A stretch of 64,000 nucleotides of DNA from Macrolepiota albuminosa (GCA_027475525.1 JAMWFC010000082.1:806001-870000); one strand, 5' to 3'; shown: positions 34,901-47,374, counted from the first letter of the stretch. The notes: a model not told the origin generated them from the letters alone. Program-made: numbers and translations.

Positions 34901-36512
34901 CACTAGCTTAAAAAACTGCCTCAATGTTTGGCTTTTTTGAAAAGATTTACATGGTATGCAACAATTATTTAAGCAAAAAATTATAGAAAATCACATGACA
35001 TACAACTGCATCCTAGCTTCATAATGATGTATAGACCACATGATTTGGCAAGAATTTACTGATTAATAAATCAAACAAAATATTCAATTATTGAGGCAGT
35101 TTTTTGACCCATTCTAATTTAGTCTAATTTTTATATCTAGTACTTGTTATAGCCTCCATTTGCCTTTATAACTGCTTTTATCTTTCTAGACATGCTCTCT
35201 ATAAGGCTCTGGCATACCTCTGATGGTATTTTATTTTACTTCTTGACCATTCTCTCCTACAATTTATGCACTCTTTTAGAGAATACGTTATACTTCAAAA
35301 GTTTGTGCTTAATATAAATCCAGAGGTGTTTAATAGAATTGAGGTCAGAGAATTGAACAGGCCAGAATATCACAATAATATTGTTATCAGAAAACCAGGT
35401 TGTTGCCAATTTGGTGGTGTGTTTTGAGTTGTTGTCCTGCTAAAAATATTATTCTTTCTTCTCTATTTCCAACTTCTCAAAGCTTTCTACCACTTTCTCA
35501 TTTAAAATCTCATAAAACTGTGCAGCAATCTTTTCCTGAACTTCTATAAGCTTCCTTACTCCATTTCAACTATACAGTCCTATACTATTAAATTATTTCC
35601 TTCTCCATGCTTAACAGTTGGTATAGTGGTGTGGTCAGATAGTAGTTCTCCTGGAATTTTCCACACATATACTTTCCCATCTGATCCAATCTGATTAACT
35701 TTTTTCTCATTACTCCACAAAACTCTTTTCCAATTCTCCACTGTCCAGTTTTCATGATACTGAGCAAACTTGAGCTAGCTTGCATAATGAGCAGCTTTGA
35801 GCATAGGAACTTCCTTCTTTGTTGCTGAGCAAAAACCTGCCTCCTTCAATGCATTTCTGACTGTCTGAGGATTGACAAGACTGGAGATGACAAAATTAAT
35901 GAACTGTGTAGCTTGAACAGCATTATCCAGCCTTTCAATAGTAATTTGATGAATAATAGACTGTTTGTCATATGCTGTAAGTTTGGAAAGACAACCTCCA
36001 GGATGATTCTCTTTGTTGCTCTCCAGTTTTTTTTCTGATCCTTCCCACAGTGCCCCTTTCCAGGCCAGTTTTTGCTTAGATTTGATGCTAAGAATACTCC
36101 TTATTGAGAAGAAAAGCATCAGAAGAGTGATTAACAGCAGAAACAAGTCATATGATGGTGGTAGAGTGTCAAGAAGGTGATTGATTGAAGTTGAACATGT
36201 CAAACTAGTATAAACAAGGTCACATGACATTGTTTATACTTTCCACAAGATGTTTCCTTTTTTTACTGCTGAAAAATATTAAGAAAATATGAAAATTAAA
36301 GTGAGTCAAAAAACTGCCTCAATAATTGAATATTTTGTTTGATTTATTAATTAGTGAGTCCTTGTCCAAATCACATGATCTATACATTATTATGAAGCCA
36401 GGATGCAGTTGTATGTCATGTGTTTTTCTATAATTTTTAGCTTAAGTAATTGTTGCACACCATGTGAATCTTTCTAAAAAGACCAAATATTGGAGCAGTT
36501 TTATAAGCCAGT
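34901..36512 (-). mobile_element. Tc1/mariner-like element 2, inserted in copia 2
   Basis: The ends CACTAGCTTAAAAAACTGCC and TATAAGCCAGT are imperfect inverses. TA is next to both ends (34899-34900 and 36513-36514). The terminal repeats are about 200 bp and, as in element 1, each has an inner inverted copy (GAGGCAGTTTTTTGACCC near 35092 and GTCAAAAAACTGCCTCAAT near 36305). The flanks are copia reverse transcriptase (VAQRFLQI before, GIDYEETFSLVAK after). Confidence 0.87.
35150..36230 (-). pseudogene. Tc1-like transposase of element 2, inactive
   Basis: The minus-strand frames 36230-35775 and 35785-35588 align with the transposase of element 1 (NKENHPGGCLSKLTAYDKQ, DNAVQATQFINFVIS). The first catalytic aspartate is lost: VLWSNEKKVNQIGSDGK against VVWTDKTKINRIGSDGK (GAY to AAY). 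The rest is full of stops. The change fits the same transition bias as the neighbouring elements. Confidence 0.8.
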
Positions 36513-37418
36513 TATACCTGGTATAGATTATGAGGAAACATTTTCTTTAGTTGCCAAATTTACTATATTGCAAATCTTCCTAATGCTCATTGCTATTTTA
36601 AATTTTGATGTTCATCAAATTAATATAATTGGTGCTTATTTGGAGGGAAATCTTAATAAAGAAATTTATATAAGAGCTTTGTCTACAATCAGAAAAGAAA
36701 AATATTAGAAACTATATAAAGCTATTTATAGGCTTAAACAAGCTAGCCAACAGTAGAAACAATGGTTACACAGGGTACTTTTTAAACTTAGCTTCAAGCA
36801 AATATTATCAGATAACTGCCTTCATATCTTACAAAACAAAGAAATGATTATTCTGATCATCCTGGTTTACATAGATAATATGGCTATAGCTGAAGAAAAC
36901 ACATTAGATATTATAAATTTTAAAAGAAACTTGTTCAAAAACTTCAATGTGATGAACCTAGACAAAATTCATTATATTTTAAATATATGAGCAATTCGTG
37001 ATCATAACAACCAATGCATTTATCTTAGTCAATCCTTATACATTGACTCCATACTCAAATAATTTAATATGGACATGTCTACTCTAATATCAACACTTAT
37101 TTTAATAAATCATAATTTATTTTTTAGCACAATGTTCTGATAATACTGAAAAAACTAATAAATATATTCAATATGCAAATGGAATTGATTATCTCTCACT
37201 AATTGGATTGCTTCTGTATGCCACTCAGACATGTTCTGACATTCAATATGCAGTAAGCCCAGTAGCTCAATTCACTGAAAATCTAAAACCTTCTCATTTG
37301 GCCATTTATAAAAAAAATTCTCCAATATCTAAAAAAAAAACCAAAGATTTTGCATTAAAACTAGGCAGTCTTAATATTGAAGAAACAGAATTAATAGGAT
37401 AGAGTGATGCCAACTGGG

Positions 37419-37929
37419 TGTCAGGTACTGCTGATTTAGAGATCTTCCAAAAAAGCAATGCCCTTATAAGTCAAACTTGATCTACATATACTCAGATGTC
37501 TGGAACTTCAGATCATGCTCCAGAGTTCAAAACATAAAACAGAAAACATTTAGAATCAGTGACTTAGTCCAGAGATCAAAGAAGTCAAAAGTGAGTTGAG
37601 GTTAAGATCAAGTCAAGAACTGAGGATTCTAAGATGAGACCAGAGTTAATAAACTTGAAGTTATGAAGTGTGTACCAATTTCAAAGTACACATGCCAGTT
37701 AAGCATGTCAGTCAAGGTGTATCAATCAAATTAAAAAGGCATACAAATAATAATTGTAATATCAAGATTAAAGTAAAACAAAATAGCTATGACTATAAGT
37801 ACTGCAGAGGTTACTCTGGATTTCTAAAAAATTCTGAGATATTGGAGTTAATAGGTGGTGGTAAGTAGAAGAAGAACTGTATTTCAGAAATCATGCATGC
37901 AAAGTATTATTTGGTGATATGCTGTGACA
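37419..37929. repeat. Decayed, shortened LTR type C
   Basis: It begins TGTCAGGTACTGCTGA and follows the order of the GC-rich LTR at 16546-17286 (shared TGTCTGGAACT, AAAGCAAT, CAGTCAA, TATAAGTACT), but almost every CpG has become TpG or CpA, and the GC-rich right third is mostly missing. It ends near GTGACA. It is inserted in RNase H of copia 2. Confidence 0.75.
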
Positions 37930-38215
37930 ATACTATAAAAGAAGTAAGTATTAGTAGTAAAAATAAATAAGCTTGGATATACCTTCAGTTCACTGAAAAG
38001 AACTAAGGGAGTAGTAAAAATAAATAAGCTTGGACATATTTTCAGTTCACTGAAAAGAACTAAGGGAATATCTATATATCAGATAACTATAGCTGATGTA
38101 CTTTATAGTCACAATTGAAGACAATCAAGTTTTACAGAGAAAAAAATGCAAAAGGAAAGTGAGTTGAGATAACTGAATGCCACCACTATAGCTAAAAGTT
38201 GTTTTATATAGTATA
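37930..38215 (-). repeat. Copia LTR fragment (type D) with internal 57-bp tandem repeat
   Basis: It is similar to 45604-45868, the 5' LTR region of the minus-strand copia 3. It contains a 57-bp tandem repeat starting at 37954 and 38011, with diverged copies (GGATATACCTTC versus GGACATATTTTC). Because the copies differ, this repeat is old and genuine, unlike the 77-bp ones. Confidence 0.6.
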
Positions 38216-38689
38216 CTAATATTATTTAATACAAACTAAAATTATAGCTACAATTCTTGAGCTATCTGTTTTTTGCTTTGCATAATTGTTAATTTAATAC
38301 AAATCTACAATGTCACCAATTTTTGACACTATTGAGCAACTTTTTGGCAAGTAAAGTGAAAATAGCAGAAAAAATATGCTATTTTTATATGCCTCACTCT
38401 TCTTAAATAAAATTTTGCTCAATACATGCAAAATTAGGCCCAAATTTTTACACTCATCAATAGGCCTGCTTTTTCTCTTCATATTGCAGTAAGAATTGGA
38501 AGAATTGAGTAAGAAATAACTTCAAAAAATAAAAAAGTGTGTTAAATTCAAAAAGTGTGACACATTCTATTTACCAATCATAGAAATGTGCTGTTTACTT
38601 AGTCCTCCCTCACTTTCTAAGTTATTTTACAGTCTCCCTAATACAGCCTCTCTAACATATCTGATATCTCTGAAATGCCAAACAAATCC
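38216..38689. other. AT-rich spacer, no gene seen
   Basis: Low-complexity AT-rich DNA between an LTR fragment and a pogo-like remnant. No frame with protein-like content was seen. Confidence 0.5.
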
Positions 38690-40335
38690 AAATTGAAACA
38701 TATAAAGCAATATAAAATTAATTAGACAAATAATTTTTGGCAGGCTATGATAGCTTATTTAGAGGGCCAATGCAAAAAAGAAAAAAAGCTATCATATCAC
38801 AACATAGAGAAGTTATTTTCAGAGGTGAAAAAGATCATCTTCTGATGCTATGTTGAAGAAAAAACCAAGACTGCATACAGTGCTTCAAACAGAAACTTAC
38901 TTTGATAGAAGAAGATGTCATTGTCAACTTTATTAAAGAGTCTGCAAGCTGTAGTTTCTCTATGAAGCATTGAGAAGTCAAACAATATGCAGATGTGATT
39001 TGTCAGTGTTAGCTTGAGGCAGACTATAAGCATATTAATGACTACTGAATCTTTTACTTTTTAGCTTGATACTATGAGGAACTTGGAACTCATTGAAGCA
39101 AACCTCTTAACATGCAGCATGCAAAATATCTAAATCCAGAGACAATGAAGTTGTAGTTTAATGTTGTAAAGAAATTTATTGTCCAGCTTGGTATTGACTC
39201 AAAAAATATCTATGGCATGGACAAGAGTAGATTTCCTATATGTCATATAGAAAAAAAGCCTAGAAGAAGAAAATTGTCAAATTTGAAGAAGAATATCTTT
39301 GAAAAGTTGTGAAAGCAGAGTTTACTCATATCTAAAATAGAGCTTACAATGCAGCATTAATCAAGAATAACATTTTGACAGCTTTCTGAGCTACTAGTGT
39401 CTATTTATTCAATTCAGCTGTTATTACCAAAGCTCAAATGAAGCCCAGTGTAATAATATCAGTCAAAAAAAGCTTTCCATTTCCCCAACCAAGCCTTATA
39501 TGTGCTGTGATGACTGTCTTCAATGCCAAGACAAAAAAAAAGGCCAATTCTATTGACTTCCTTTTAAAGATACTGTAACCCAAATATTGACCTATATTTA
39601 TATATTTCTTCAAAGCACATGCAACTTCTATATTCCTCCTTGAGCTCAATATCATCTGGCTCCTTCATCTCTAAAACAAAGATCACATTATTAGCATCAA
39701 TTGTAGCATCTGTTTTGGAAGCTGTTCCTAACTTGTCTAGCTCTAACTAGTCTTTGGCATCCAAGCTACTCACTAATGCAAAACAAATACAGCAAAAACT
39801 CCAAAATAAAAATCAAATCTTGAAAGAACATCTCTAACATGTGAAATATCTCTCAGATGTCAAAAATAGCATCATAAAAGAACAGAGTGCCATATTAATT
39901 GTCCAAAATGTTAATCTCTACAAATTAAATAAGGCTTTGTATATAAAAAAAAAACAAAAAAGATATAAATTTGTATCTTTATAGTTGACAGCAGCAAGGC
40001 AACTATTTATATGGAAAATTCAGTTTAGAATAGCATATTTGAGCAGAAACAGCAAAAAAAAACTATTGCTAATGCTAAGCAATTGAAGGCAGAAATGCAA
40101 GCTGTAAAAAAACAAATAAAGACAAAACTGAAAAAGGAATAAATAAAAATTAAAAAGCAGCATGAGCTGACAACAGAGGAATAGAAGCTCATTTGTAAAA
40201 AATATGTACTGAATGAACTCCTAAAGAAGTACTGGCTTAAAACTCTAGTTTGCTTATGGAACAATGCCTTAGCAGCCTATGAGGAATTTGTTGATAAAAA
40301 GAAAGTCAATGATGAGGAGAAAGACAAGAACTGAT
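38690..40335 (+). pseudogene. Pogo/Tigger-like transposase remnant
   Basis: The plus-strand translation, interrupted by many stops, starts MPNKSKLKHIKQYKIN and contains MIAYLEGQCKKEKKLSYHNI (helix-turn-helix like), KFIVQLGIDSKNIYGMDKSR (about 39172-39230), which resembles the region around the first catalytic aspartate of pogo-type DDE transposases, and a long lysine-rich, coiled C-terminus (40025-40335). CpG is almost absent. The family call rests on motif resemblance only. Confidence 0.5.
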
Positions 40336-40604
40336 GACATGTGATAATGCTTGGCATTATATCAGTATTTCCTGATCTGGCCTTATTATATTGTCTCAAG
40401 TAACCTCAGTTGTGACAATTGTGACTTATCTTGTGGCTTGAATTTTTCTACACATTATGATTAAGCTATCATAATAATTTTACTACTAATAGATAAGCAA
40501 GAAGTGCTGCTACAGCTTTAGGTAATTTTTATCAGATATTTCTTGAATATAGTTAATAGAAATCTAAAATACAGAATGTTGTTGCAAGTAGCATCAGTAT
40601 ACTG
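40336..40604. other. AT-rich stretch, possibly 3' LTR of copia 3
   Basis: No gene. On the minus strand GGAGAG followed by TGTTACAG at about 40607-40600 could be the polypurine tract and LTR start of the minus-strand copia 3. Clear similarity to its 5' LTR was not found. Confidence 0.35.
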
Positions 40605-42145
40605 TAACACTCTCCAGACTCAAAGCTGTGGCTTGAGATCTAACAATTCAATAAGATGTTTGTAATAAGAACAAAAAAAAAACTTGATAAAAAGGTTGGC
40701 AGGGTTCTTGGTAAATAGAATATAGGCTACATTGATATCACTATTTTTGACATGTTTGCAAATATAATGATGTCAAATGTCAATGTATTGAGCATGTGCA
40801 TGTCCTTTAATGGAGTGGGCAAAAGACTATGCAGAAACATTGTTGACATAAATCAGAGCAGGAAGATATTGAGATAAATTGATATCCAGCATCTAGTTGA
40901 ATATCTGAATAGCTTGCTAGGCACCTAGAGACAATACTATGTACTTAGCCTCAGTAGTGGAGAGTGTGATGGTGGGTTGTTATTTAGAACTTCAAGATAT
41001 GGCTCCTCTAGCTATGATAAATATGCATCTACCAGTAGATCAGTGAGTGTCGATGTCTCCTCTATAATCTGCATTAACATATTCAACAGGCTTTAGGTCT
41101 TTCCCTTTTTGGTAAATGATGCAATAGTCCAAGGTTCTGTTCACATATTGCATCACATAAGCCAACACCTTCTAATAAGCAGGTCTGAGATTGCTTTGGA
41201 ACCTTGCTAGTAAGCTCACAGCATATAAGAGATTGGATCAAGTCACTGCTTGTACCCACATCAATAATCCTAAGGCTTTGCAATATGGCTTGTCTTTTAT
41301 ATAGTGGAGGTCAGATTTATTTGATGGAAATTGGAATTTGGTCAATACAAACTTGGCAGAAAAAGGTGTGGATTCTGAATTTAATGATTGAAAACCAAAC
41401 CATTCCAGAATTTGTTTAAAATAGAAGTATTGAGATAGAAAGATATCACTAGTTTCTAGGTCCTTGTCAAACCATACTCTTAGTATATATTTTAGTTTTT
41501 CCATGTCCTTAATTTCAAATATAGATCTAAGCTTGTTTTTGGTCTTTTGTGCTCTTTTATAAATCATCAAAGCTTTTAAGACATTGTTGTTATAGTTGTC
41601 TGTAATTATATGTTCCTCTTTAGCATACTTGTAGTAAATACAACTGTTTGCTTAGGATGCTAAGTACTTTAGCTTATTGTAGGTTCTGTTTAAGATGTTC
41701 CACTAGTTGTGACTGCCTTGCATGAAGCCATACAGTATTTTCTTAAGATGAAGAACCTTTCTCTCTTCCTTTGAAAATCTAGAGATGGTCTTATGTACAC
41801 TGTGTGTTTAAGCATACTGTTAAAATAAGCAAAAGTGAAATATACTTGCCAAATGTGCATCTCCAAGGCCATCACAATTGCTATTATTATCTGCATTGAC
41901 TTCAACCAAACTACTGAGGCATAGATCTCATCAAAATCTTTGCCTTGTATCTGAATATATCTCTTCACTACTAGTTGTGCTTTTTGCTTCATAACATATC
42001 TCTCAGCATTGAATTTGTTTGTATATATCTATATACAGTCAACAATCTTCTTGCTATCAGATATGTTTTTCACATCTACTAGATCTCAGATCTCTTTATC
42101 ATTTATGACCTTTAACTTAGCTTCTATTGCAGATATCTACAGATC

Positions 42146-42472
42146 TTGTCATTGTATTGCCTCCTAATAGCTTTTGAGAATTCAAACATTGGAATTGTCA
42201 ATCTTCAATGCAAGAAATGTGAAGACAGAGGTAAACAATGCCTCCAATATCTTCTCATCTGCTGCTCATTCCTTGCCAGCCTCTCTCACTACAGCTTATA
42301 TGCCAAGAGACTTCCAAGCATCAGAGATAGCACAAGTAGAGCAATAATAAGCTCCTATTACAACTGGCTACAGATAGCACCAATACCCACACTTTATATT
42401 GGCCTACTAGAACCACCAGAAACAGCACACTCTAGCATTTCCAGCACTAATTTTTTCATATTTTTACACTAA
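42146..42472 (+). other. Plus-strand open frame with cysteine motif (109 codons)
   Basis: It encodes CKKCEDRGKQC followed by further cysteines (ICCSF), then a serine-rich tail. The cysteine spacing recalls the cluster of the Gypsy B antisense gene, and it lies next to B-like LTR sequence, so it might be a remnant of a similar accessory gene. Too short and isolated to be sure. Confidence 0.3.
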
Positions 42473-42589
42473 TAACCTATAGCTATAGCTTTCAATTACT
42501 CCAGGACTACTTTTTAGAGCACTACTTATTCTTAGCACCACTGTTGACACCTTGCCATACCTTGCCACTTATACTCTAAGACTATACAT

Positions 42590-43345
42590 TTACACAGACA
42601 CTTGGCATCAGTCAATTTGGAATAATGCTCTTAGCTAGTAGCAGCACTTACAGGCTAGAATGATGAAATATTTTCATGACAAATAGCTGACAGCATTATT
42701 ATAAACTTTTTTATCATACAATTAAATTCATAGCATTTACTTACATTCTTATCAGTTCATCACCTTCTAGCAATGCTTAGCCTCTTAGCATCAGCTGACT
42801 TTCTTACTATAAATACTTACTTTTTGTTAGTAGTATATTATCAATTGAATAATAGGAATTGTATCCCAACATTTTGATTACTATACGCAACAGACTACCT
42901 TTTGTTAACTGTGTCAGCAAGAGGACTCTGCTTTAGTTTTTTTCTCTCTCTCTGCAATCTCTTAGCACCTTGCAACTACAGCTTGGCATTTGTGCTTAGA
43001 TCTGCTAAGCAATCCTGTCTTTTTATTATCTTATTATAAATGCTAACACTTAATGCCTCTTAGCAACTCTCTTTTATACCTCTTAGTGTCTTTCTTTAGC
43101 AACTCTTTTCTGCACTTCTTAGTACCTTTCTTTAATGACTCTCTTGTGTTTTTTAGCACTATTTTTTAATGACTCTTAGTGCTCTTATACCACATTTTAG
43201 AGCCTTACATAAGTGCCTCCAATCATCCACTTTTCTAGCCACCACCCTTTTGCCTACTATGTGTTTTCTGGGACTTTAGGATACTCATATATACTTAGCG
43301 CATTTAAAGCTATATTGACTAAGTAGTAGTACTAGTAATAGTATA
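42590..43345 (+). repeat. Distant relative of LTR type B
   Basis: It shares, in order, the segments AGCAGCACTTA, AGAATGATG, TTCATCACCTTCTAGCAATG and the TATA region ACTATAAATACTTAC (near 42817) with LTR B, then diverges. The boundaries are approximate. It is nested in copia 3. Confidence 0.45.
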
Positions 43346-45603
43346 CCCTCCAGCTTGATTTAGATATTATTAGTAAATGGTTTATAATGAGCAATGCAAA
43401 GTAAAGGCAACCTCAGATTGAGTTGTAGTCACAGGTTCAGCATAGAGAGGAACATCAGTCATATGGATTCTTGGTGCAATCTGCTGTCTGGAGTAGAAAA
43501 TAGTTGGAGAAGTTATATCTGTGAGTAACTAGATGGAAAAAATCAGGTTATTTTGAGTGTGGATAATAGTAGATGCGGCCTTGGCCCACAGACTTTTTGG
43601 CAGCTAGCTCTTGACAAGTAGGCAGCAAACTCTATTGGAGACAGAGCAAATCAATCATTCAATGACATTATTCTGAAAATGTATGTAAGGTATAACTGTC
43701 TTCATCTTTATCCTAATTTCTTTGCAGAAGTCATGCCAGAGATAGTTTACCTATTCTTATTCTCTATTTACCTGGATGGTCTGGATCTTGTATCCTGTCT
43801 ACCGCTTGACTTTCCTTACATACAATTTCATGGCATTGAAGATCATGGAGCCTGCTTTATTTGCTAAATAGGAAGCTTGGAGACAGGATAAGCTAGCATT
43901 GGTGAACACCATAAGGTAAAATGCACCTCCAAGAGAGACAATAGTTGCAGGCCTCCACAGATCTACATAGACCTTTATGCTAGCAATTCAGACATTCTCA
44001 AATATTCCATCAAATGATTATGTATATGTTTATCATAAATGCAGTCCTTGCAGAGTTCTGGTGCATTTGCCACTTTTTTTAAATGAAAACTAGTGACCAA
44101 CTTTTATATTTCCAAACTCCAGATAGTCTAGGCACTGGTGTGTCTAAAATGGCAATGTCAAGTGTCTAATCCAACTAGTTTATTCAGCAAACTTACAACT
44201 AAAGCCTTGGTCACAATTTGGAAGTCCATCAGAGTCATTTCAGACTTTGGAAAGGATGAGTCTGAAATGAGAAGGAGGTCTAGGAGGTACATTTGATTTA
44301 GTTTCTTTCTTTCCATGAATATCTTTCCTGATAGATCTTGAAAGTATGCCTTTCCTCCCTTGAAAAAGACAGAGAAACTCAGATTGTTAATTTTCTAATC
44401 AAGATTAGATTTGTGGCTAACCTAAAGATGTGGAGAGCTTTGGCTAAATATAAGCATGAATATGCAGCTATTGACATTTACTAATTTCTGCACTGTCTCC
44501 ATTTCCAAAATACTGAAAGTCTTTCCTTGATTTGTCACAACTTCTTTGTGAAATGTTGGATATTGCTGATATTTCTCAAAGTTATCTTGTTCAATGAAAT
44601 AGTGATTCATTGCTCCAGAAACTGGCAGTATCTTTTTCAGCTCAGAAGACTGCTGCCTTTGCTGAAGCCTCTACTCTGGTAAAATATGTATTGAGAGGTT
44701 TTAGCTTTGTCATAGACTGCTGCTAGTACAAAAAGAGTGGCTGCCATTAATACATATGTTGTCTGATCGCTTGTAGTTGTGCTCACCATGTTGGCAGCTA
44801 AAGTTTGTAATTGAGTTACTGCAGAAGCATTTTCTTCTGTCTGCTGTAACAATTCTGCATTGTTTTGCTGTCCAAAGTTGAGAGGGAACTGCCCCTCTTT
44901 TTTTCTACCTTTTCAATAGCAATTTTCAATGGTGTGACCAGTTCTTCTACAGTTTGGATTGATGCATATAACATTCTTCTGAGGTTGAGTAGTCTTTATG
45001 AACAAGGCTATCAAGGTAGTGCCCACCAATGAGGATTGCTCCTTTACCCTTTTCCAGTGGACCATCAGTTCTGCAACTAGATTGACAGAGGCTTTTGTAG
45101 ATTGGAGTGACACTACAATAATTATTCCATTTGAAATGCAGGTCAGTAATGTGTTTTGGGAAGCCCATCCTATCTGTGTATTTTGTAGCTCTTAGCATAT
45201 TTTTAGCAGAGTTTGCTCTCAGGTCTGAGATTGTACCATATATTTCCATCAACATAGATCAGGCTTTAACTGCCATGTCAGTTATTCTGATCTCAAGGCC
45301 AATAAGATTTTTTGAGTTGTAAATAATTAGGTCTAGTGCCTATGCATTTCTAACTCACCATTCTTGAGTAGATAGAGCTGCAGCCCACCACTTGATTACA
45401 GGAGGAGAAGATATGGTTATCTTGAATGTTGGCTTCAAAATAGTGCCATCAAAGTATCTTTCCATGCCTTTAAGCCAAATTTGTGCTGTCAAATAGAAAT
45501 TTGTCAGAAAAAGTAGAAGGGTTGCTATTTCCTTCAATAGTAGTAGTGACTGTCATTTTATATGTGTGTAAATTTTAATGAGCACTTTTTGGGGCCTATA
45601 ACC

Positions 45604-45868
45604 TGTAGCAATCTTAAGTATTGATACTATAGGAAAAGTAAGTATCAGTAGTAAAAGTAAATAAGCTTGGTCATATCCTCAGTTTACTAGAAAGAACTGT
45701 AAAAAAAATATTTTATAAGACTGTTCAGATGACTGTGACTAATATATTATATAGTTGCAATCAGAGACAATCGAGTTTTATGGAAAAAGAAATGAAAAAA
45801 GAAAGTGAGTTGAGATAACTGAACATCAATACTACAGCTGAGAGTTGTCCTATAACAGCACTAACACT
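45604..45868 (-). repeat. 5' LTR (type D) of copia 3
   Basis: It lies just upstream of gag on the minus strand. It resembles 37930-38215 (AATAAGCTTGG, AGTGAGTTGAGATAACTGAA and CAATCGAGTTTTA type segments). It starts TGTTAGTGC on the minus strand near 45868. Confidence 0.6.
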
Positions 45869-46099
45869 TTGTAAAAGCAGTATAATTTTTAATTGATTTT
45901 TTAGTGATATTACTGTAGACATACAGACAATCCACCTAGTTGATCTCTGCATGCTAAGATATTTTGTGTCATGTTAATATTGCTTTATCCAATAGACATG
46001 AGTCCATTTCATAGGAAATGCTCTTATTCACTGTGTGTGAAGCTCAGTTTACTCTATACCCATTAAAATCTTAGTCACATATTTCTATGCTTTTATTAG
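45869..46099. other. AT-rich spacer, no gene seen
   Basis: No recognisable coding text between the copia 3 LTR and the LINE fragment. Confidence 0.4.
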
Positions 46100-47374
46100 A
46101 TCTAAGTTAGGTGGCTGTATCTATTTTCAAGTCTTTTTAACCACCTTCTTATCTCTTGTCTTCTCTTTAAAGCATGAGCTATTTGTAACTAGATAGTTTA
46201 GCTTCATCTTTTGAGCTATAACTTTCAAAGTTTATTCTCTCACTTTTTTCTTACAAGGGATCTTTTCAAGGTCTATCTCCTGTGTGAATCTCCAATTATA
46301 GTGTGTTTTTCAGATAAAATGCGCTATTTTAGATATCACAATCCTTGAGAACCTACTTGCTCTCTTTTGGTTAGTACACAGCCAAGTATCCTATCAAAAA
46401 AAGTTTTTTTTAATAGAATATCTTTTTTTTTATGTAGATTCTCAACTGTTCTCCAAACAGTTTCTTAGCCTGATACTTTATATTCTGTGAGTATATGCTC
46501 TATTATTTCTATGCTATTGTTATAAATAGTGCAGTATGCATATCTCTTATAATTTGAGATATTTTTCCAATATCCCTCTACTTTGTATATGTTGTGCATT
46601 GTCTTCCACATAAAGGCCCTCACTTCTCTTGAAACTGATTTATCTTTTAGGGACCTCCAAATCTTTTCATCTGTTAGGAGTTTCTAAGACATCTCATACT
46701 ACCTGCCTTGTTGTATCAAGGTGTATTAGTGTCTCTCTCCTTTCTGGGATTCCTTTATCTGCTATGATTCTCTGGTATATCATGGCTTGTGTGATCTTGG
46801 ACAGTTTTGCTCTGAAAAAAAACATAACCTGCTAGAAGGTTCTTCTTTATTCTGTCTACTTCTGTTTTTTTTGTACTCTGATCCATCAGTCTATTCACTT
46901 TGTTGTTTCCTTCCACACATGAGTGCTCTTCGACTTTCTCTAGAATGGTAACTCCTTGTCACTGCTTGAGCTCTGACACTAATAGTTTCATGGTATTTTT
47001 ATTTGATACTCTTATCTAGCTTTTGTTTTCATTCTTTTTCAGATTATCTGTTAAAATGTCGATGACCAGCTTGGAGTCACTGTGAATCCTCATAAATATA
47101 TTTTTTGGAATCAGCTTAGTTATCAATATTGCTACTGCTTTGCCTGTGTTGTTTAATTGTAGTATTTTGAAAGGCAACTTAATTGCCATATTTTTTGTAT
47201 TACTATGTCCAAACCAGATCTCAGCATCTGCCATAGCTATTTGTAATCTGTTTTCATGGTACAATCTGTCAGTGTAGACTATAGTTATTTTCTTATCTTT
47301 GTTAAAAGTTCTTATATAAAGCTTGTAGTGTGTTATACTCTTCCAAGCACTTTCTGTTAGAATATAAAAGCCAT
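46100..47374 (-). pseudogene. LINE (non-LTR retrotransposon) RNase H and C-terminal fragment
   Basis: The minus-strand frame 47374-47016 encodes an RNase H domain: ITIVYTDRLYHENRLQIAMA (intact domains read TDGS; here TDRL), AEIWFGHSNTKNMAIKLP, LNNTGKAVAI and IHSDSKLVIDILT. Downstream, with stops, SVSREVRAFMWKTMHNIYKV and cysteine-containing text (CTICNNSIEIIEHIL) match the zinc-binding tail found in fungal LINEs. The upstream reverse transcriptase is missing. An LTR of type B abuts at 47375. Confidence 0.65.

Larger units (their letters stand above)
32440..37418 (+). pseudogene. Ty1/copia element 2 gag-pol, split by Tc1 element and truncated
   Basis: It is the same family as copia 1: knuckle CHNCGKKRH-stop-SLRC near 32838; a protease region with NSMATCHM (33010-33035); an integrase (about 33740-34000) with DNGTKFINFIISKFC; and reverse transcriptase up to 34898. 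This continues after the nested Tc1-like element with GIDYEETFSLVAKFTILQIF (from 36520) and YIDNMAIAEEN where YVDDM is expected (about 36868). RNase H text stops at 37418, where a type C LTR begins. The copy is heavily AT-enriched with many stops. Confidence 0.8.
40605..45560 (-). pseudogene. Ty1/copia element 3 gag-pol, degenerate
   Basis: On the minus strand: gag with GMERYFDGTILKP (about 45480-45440); a knuckle CINPNCRRTGHTIENC near 44965-44915; the protease/integrase region (about 44850-43400); reverse transcriptase with QIQGKDFDEIYASVVWLKSM (about 41960-41900) and MALEMHIWQVYFTFAYFNSM (VDFTxAYLN in intact elements, so the catalytic aspartate is now Y); then EIKDMEKLKYILRVWFDKD (41510-41460) and RNase H text to about 40950. 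B-related LTR sequence and an unrelated plus-strand frame interrupt it at about 42140-43400. Confidence 0.75.

Noticed and set aside
37954..38067. 57-bp tandem repeat as assembly overlap
   Set aside because: The copies differ at several bases and the period is 57, so it is a genuine diverged repeat.
40025..40264. Minus-strand hydrophobic frame as a membrane protein
   Set aside because: It is the complement of lysine-rich, AAA-rich pogo-like coding DNA, which always reads as phenylalanine-rich on the other strand.
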